From positions 1 through 7,099 of the forward strand of contig WJJN01000159.1 in assembly GCA_014729735.1 (NCBI GenBank): a stretch of DNA of 7,099 bases, written 5' to 3'. The position numbers were made by a program, and so were the translations under genes. The notes below the pieces were generated by a model. That model was not told the DNA's origin. It made no database searches and saw only the letters and a list, made by a program, of their open reading frames with translations. Origin of the DNA: Candidatus Zhuqueibacterota bacterium. GTDB lineage: Bacteria; Zhuqueibacterota; Zhuqueibacteria; Thermofontimicrobiales; Thiofontviventaceae. Position 1 is the first letter of the stretch. Each line of letters opens with the position of its first letter. Shown here one piece after another: positions 6,127-7,099 of the stretch.

Positions 6127-7099
6127 ATGTATATTTATCATAAAATTTTACTGTTCATCTTTTTCAATTTTTTATATTTCAATACGTTTGCAAATACGAA
6201 CATTTCCAATGCACGTAGTGTTGGTTTGGGAGGAGCGTACATCGGGTTGGCGCGCGGCGTAGATGCCCCGACCTGGAATCCGGCGAATCTTGGATTGCCG
6301 GATAATGGTCGACTTTCGGTCAATTTGATAAATCTGGGAGTGGGTATTTACAATAATAGTTTCACGTTGCAGCAATACAACATGTATAATGGTGAATATT
6401 GGAATGAAAAAGATATCGAAAATATTCTCAATAGTATTCCCTCAGACGGAATGACGTTATCATTAACCGGCAATAGTCAGATTGCCAGCTTTTCATCGGG
6501 CAGAATTGCGTTTTCCATTGAAGCATTGGTTTACTCAAAAGTGAGGCTTGTAAAGGATTTTTTCGATCTCGTTCTTCATGCGAATTCCCAAAAAGATCAA
6601 CACATTTTTGATGATTGCGATGGAGAAATGTGGGGAGTGATGTCATACAATTTGAGTGGTGGAATTCCGATCAGTGTGCCTTATTTTCGAAATTTCGCGG
6701 TTGGAGGTACCTTCAAATATCTGCAAGGATACGGGTATATGAAAGTCATGGAGACCATAGGCTATCGCCAAACCACCAGTGCCGGAGAACGGGCAACAGG
6801 CTCCATCAAAATTAATCACGCGTCGCTTGGTCGCGGTATTTCTTTTGATCTAGGAATGTCGGCAAAAATTACTTCTGATTTCGTAATAGGTCTTTCGCTG
6901 AAAAATATCATCAATAATATCGAATGGTTTAAAGATGTCAATAACCGATATTATTCATTTGCCATGGATTCCGTCAATCTGCTGAATGTTATGGAAAAAG
7001 ATTCTATTTTTGCAACCGAAGAATTATCAGAAGAAATTTCCAGAACCAGTTCAACTCTACCGGCACAAATCCATCTGGGATTTGCGTATTCCAGACCAA
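6127..7099 (+). CDS. Outer-membrane beta-barrel protein, PorV/TraF/DUF5723-like, C-terminus cut by window edge
   Basis: The frame is open from ATG at 6127 to the right edge: 324 codons plus one base. AGGA at 6116-6119 lies seven bases before the start. Residues 1-22 form a signal peptide (MYIYHKILL..., cleavage after about TFA). The mature N-terminus, NARSVGLGGAYIGLARGVDA then WNPANLGL (residues 28-57), is the signature shared by PorV/PorQ-type, TraF-like and DUF5723 outer-membrane proteins and, more distantly, FadL. The rest alternates hydrophobic and polar residues in strand-length stretches (for example FAVGGTFKYLQGYGYMKV and FVIGLSLKNIINNIEW), with LPAQIHLGFAYS near the edge, as in a barrel. 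Members are typically around 400 residues or more, so perhaps 100 are missing. The role could be transport or, by analogy with PorV, carrying type IX cargo; the sequence does not decide. It follows the lipoprotein gene by 16 bases. Confidence 0.85.
   Translation, partial: MYIYHKILLFIFFNFLYFNTFANTNISNARSVGLGGAYIGLARGVDAPTWNPANLGLPDNGRLSVNLINLGVGIYNNSFTLQQYNMYNGEYWNEKDIENILNSIPSDGMTLSLTGNSQIASFSSGRIAFSIEALVYSKVRLVKDFFDLVLHANSQKDQHIFDDCDGEMWGVMSYNLSGGIPISVPYFRNFAVGGTFKYLQGYGYMKVMETIGYRQTTSAGERATGSIKINHASLGRGISFDLGMSAKITSDFVIGLSLKNIINNIEWFKDVNNRYYSFAMDSVNLLNVMEKDSIFATEELSEEISRTSSTLPAQIHLGFAYSRP

Overview
The window looks like a chromosomal piece from a Gram-negative bacterium of the FCB group, outside the classical Bacteroidales. 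Calditrichota, Marinimicrobia, KSB1-like or Ignavibacteria-like lineages are all plausible. Three things point this way: a C-terminal sorting-type domain with the YPNPFNPST signature, a PorV/TraF-like outer-membrane barrel starting ARSVGLGGAYIGLA...NPANLGL, and a large exported PKD/cadherin-like protein. This placement is inferred from family resemblance; no taxonomic marker gene is present.

Layout. Positions 1-533 (minus strand) hold the N-terminal part of an exported calcineurin-like metallophosphoesterase that runs off the left edge. Positions 534-997 are a divergent, very AT-rich intergenic region. It carries a good sigma70-type promoter for the minus-strand gene and an extended -10 candidate for the plus-strand gene. 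Positions 998-3919 (plus) encode a secreted modular protein of 973 residues: signal peptide, a probable seven-bladed beta-propeller with one Asp-box, two PKD domains, three cadherin-like repeats and a C-terminal sorting domain. A strong intrinsic terminator at 3952-4012 closes this unit. Positions 4092-6110 (plus) encode a 672-residue predicted lipoprotein of unrecognised function with a fourfold internal repeat. After only 16 bases, position 6127 starts an outer-membrane beta-barrel protein (PorV/TraF/DUF5723-like) that is cut by the right edge.

All four gene products are predicted to leave the cytoplasm, so this is a cell-envelope and secretion neighbourhood. The lipoprotein and the barrel almost certainly share a transcript and may act together at the outer membrane. 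The large modular protein is a separate unit by its terminator, but is the kind of cargo a type IX-like system would export. No mobile element, CRISPR array, tRNA or rRNA is visible. The least-described parts are the repeat lipoprotein and its pairing with the barrel; nothing here proves a new system.
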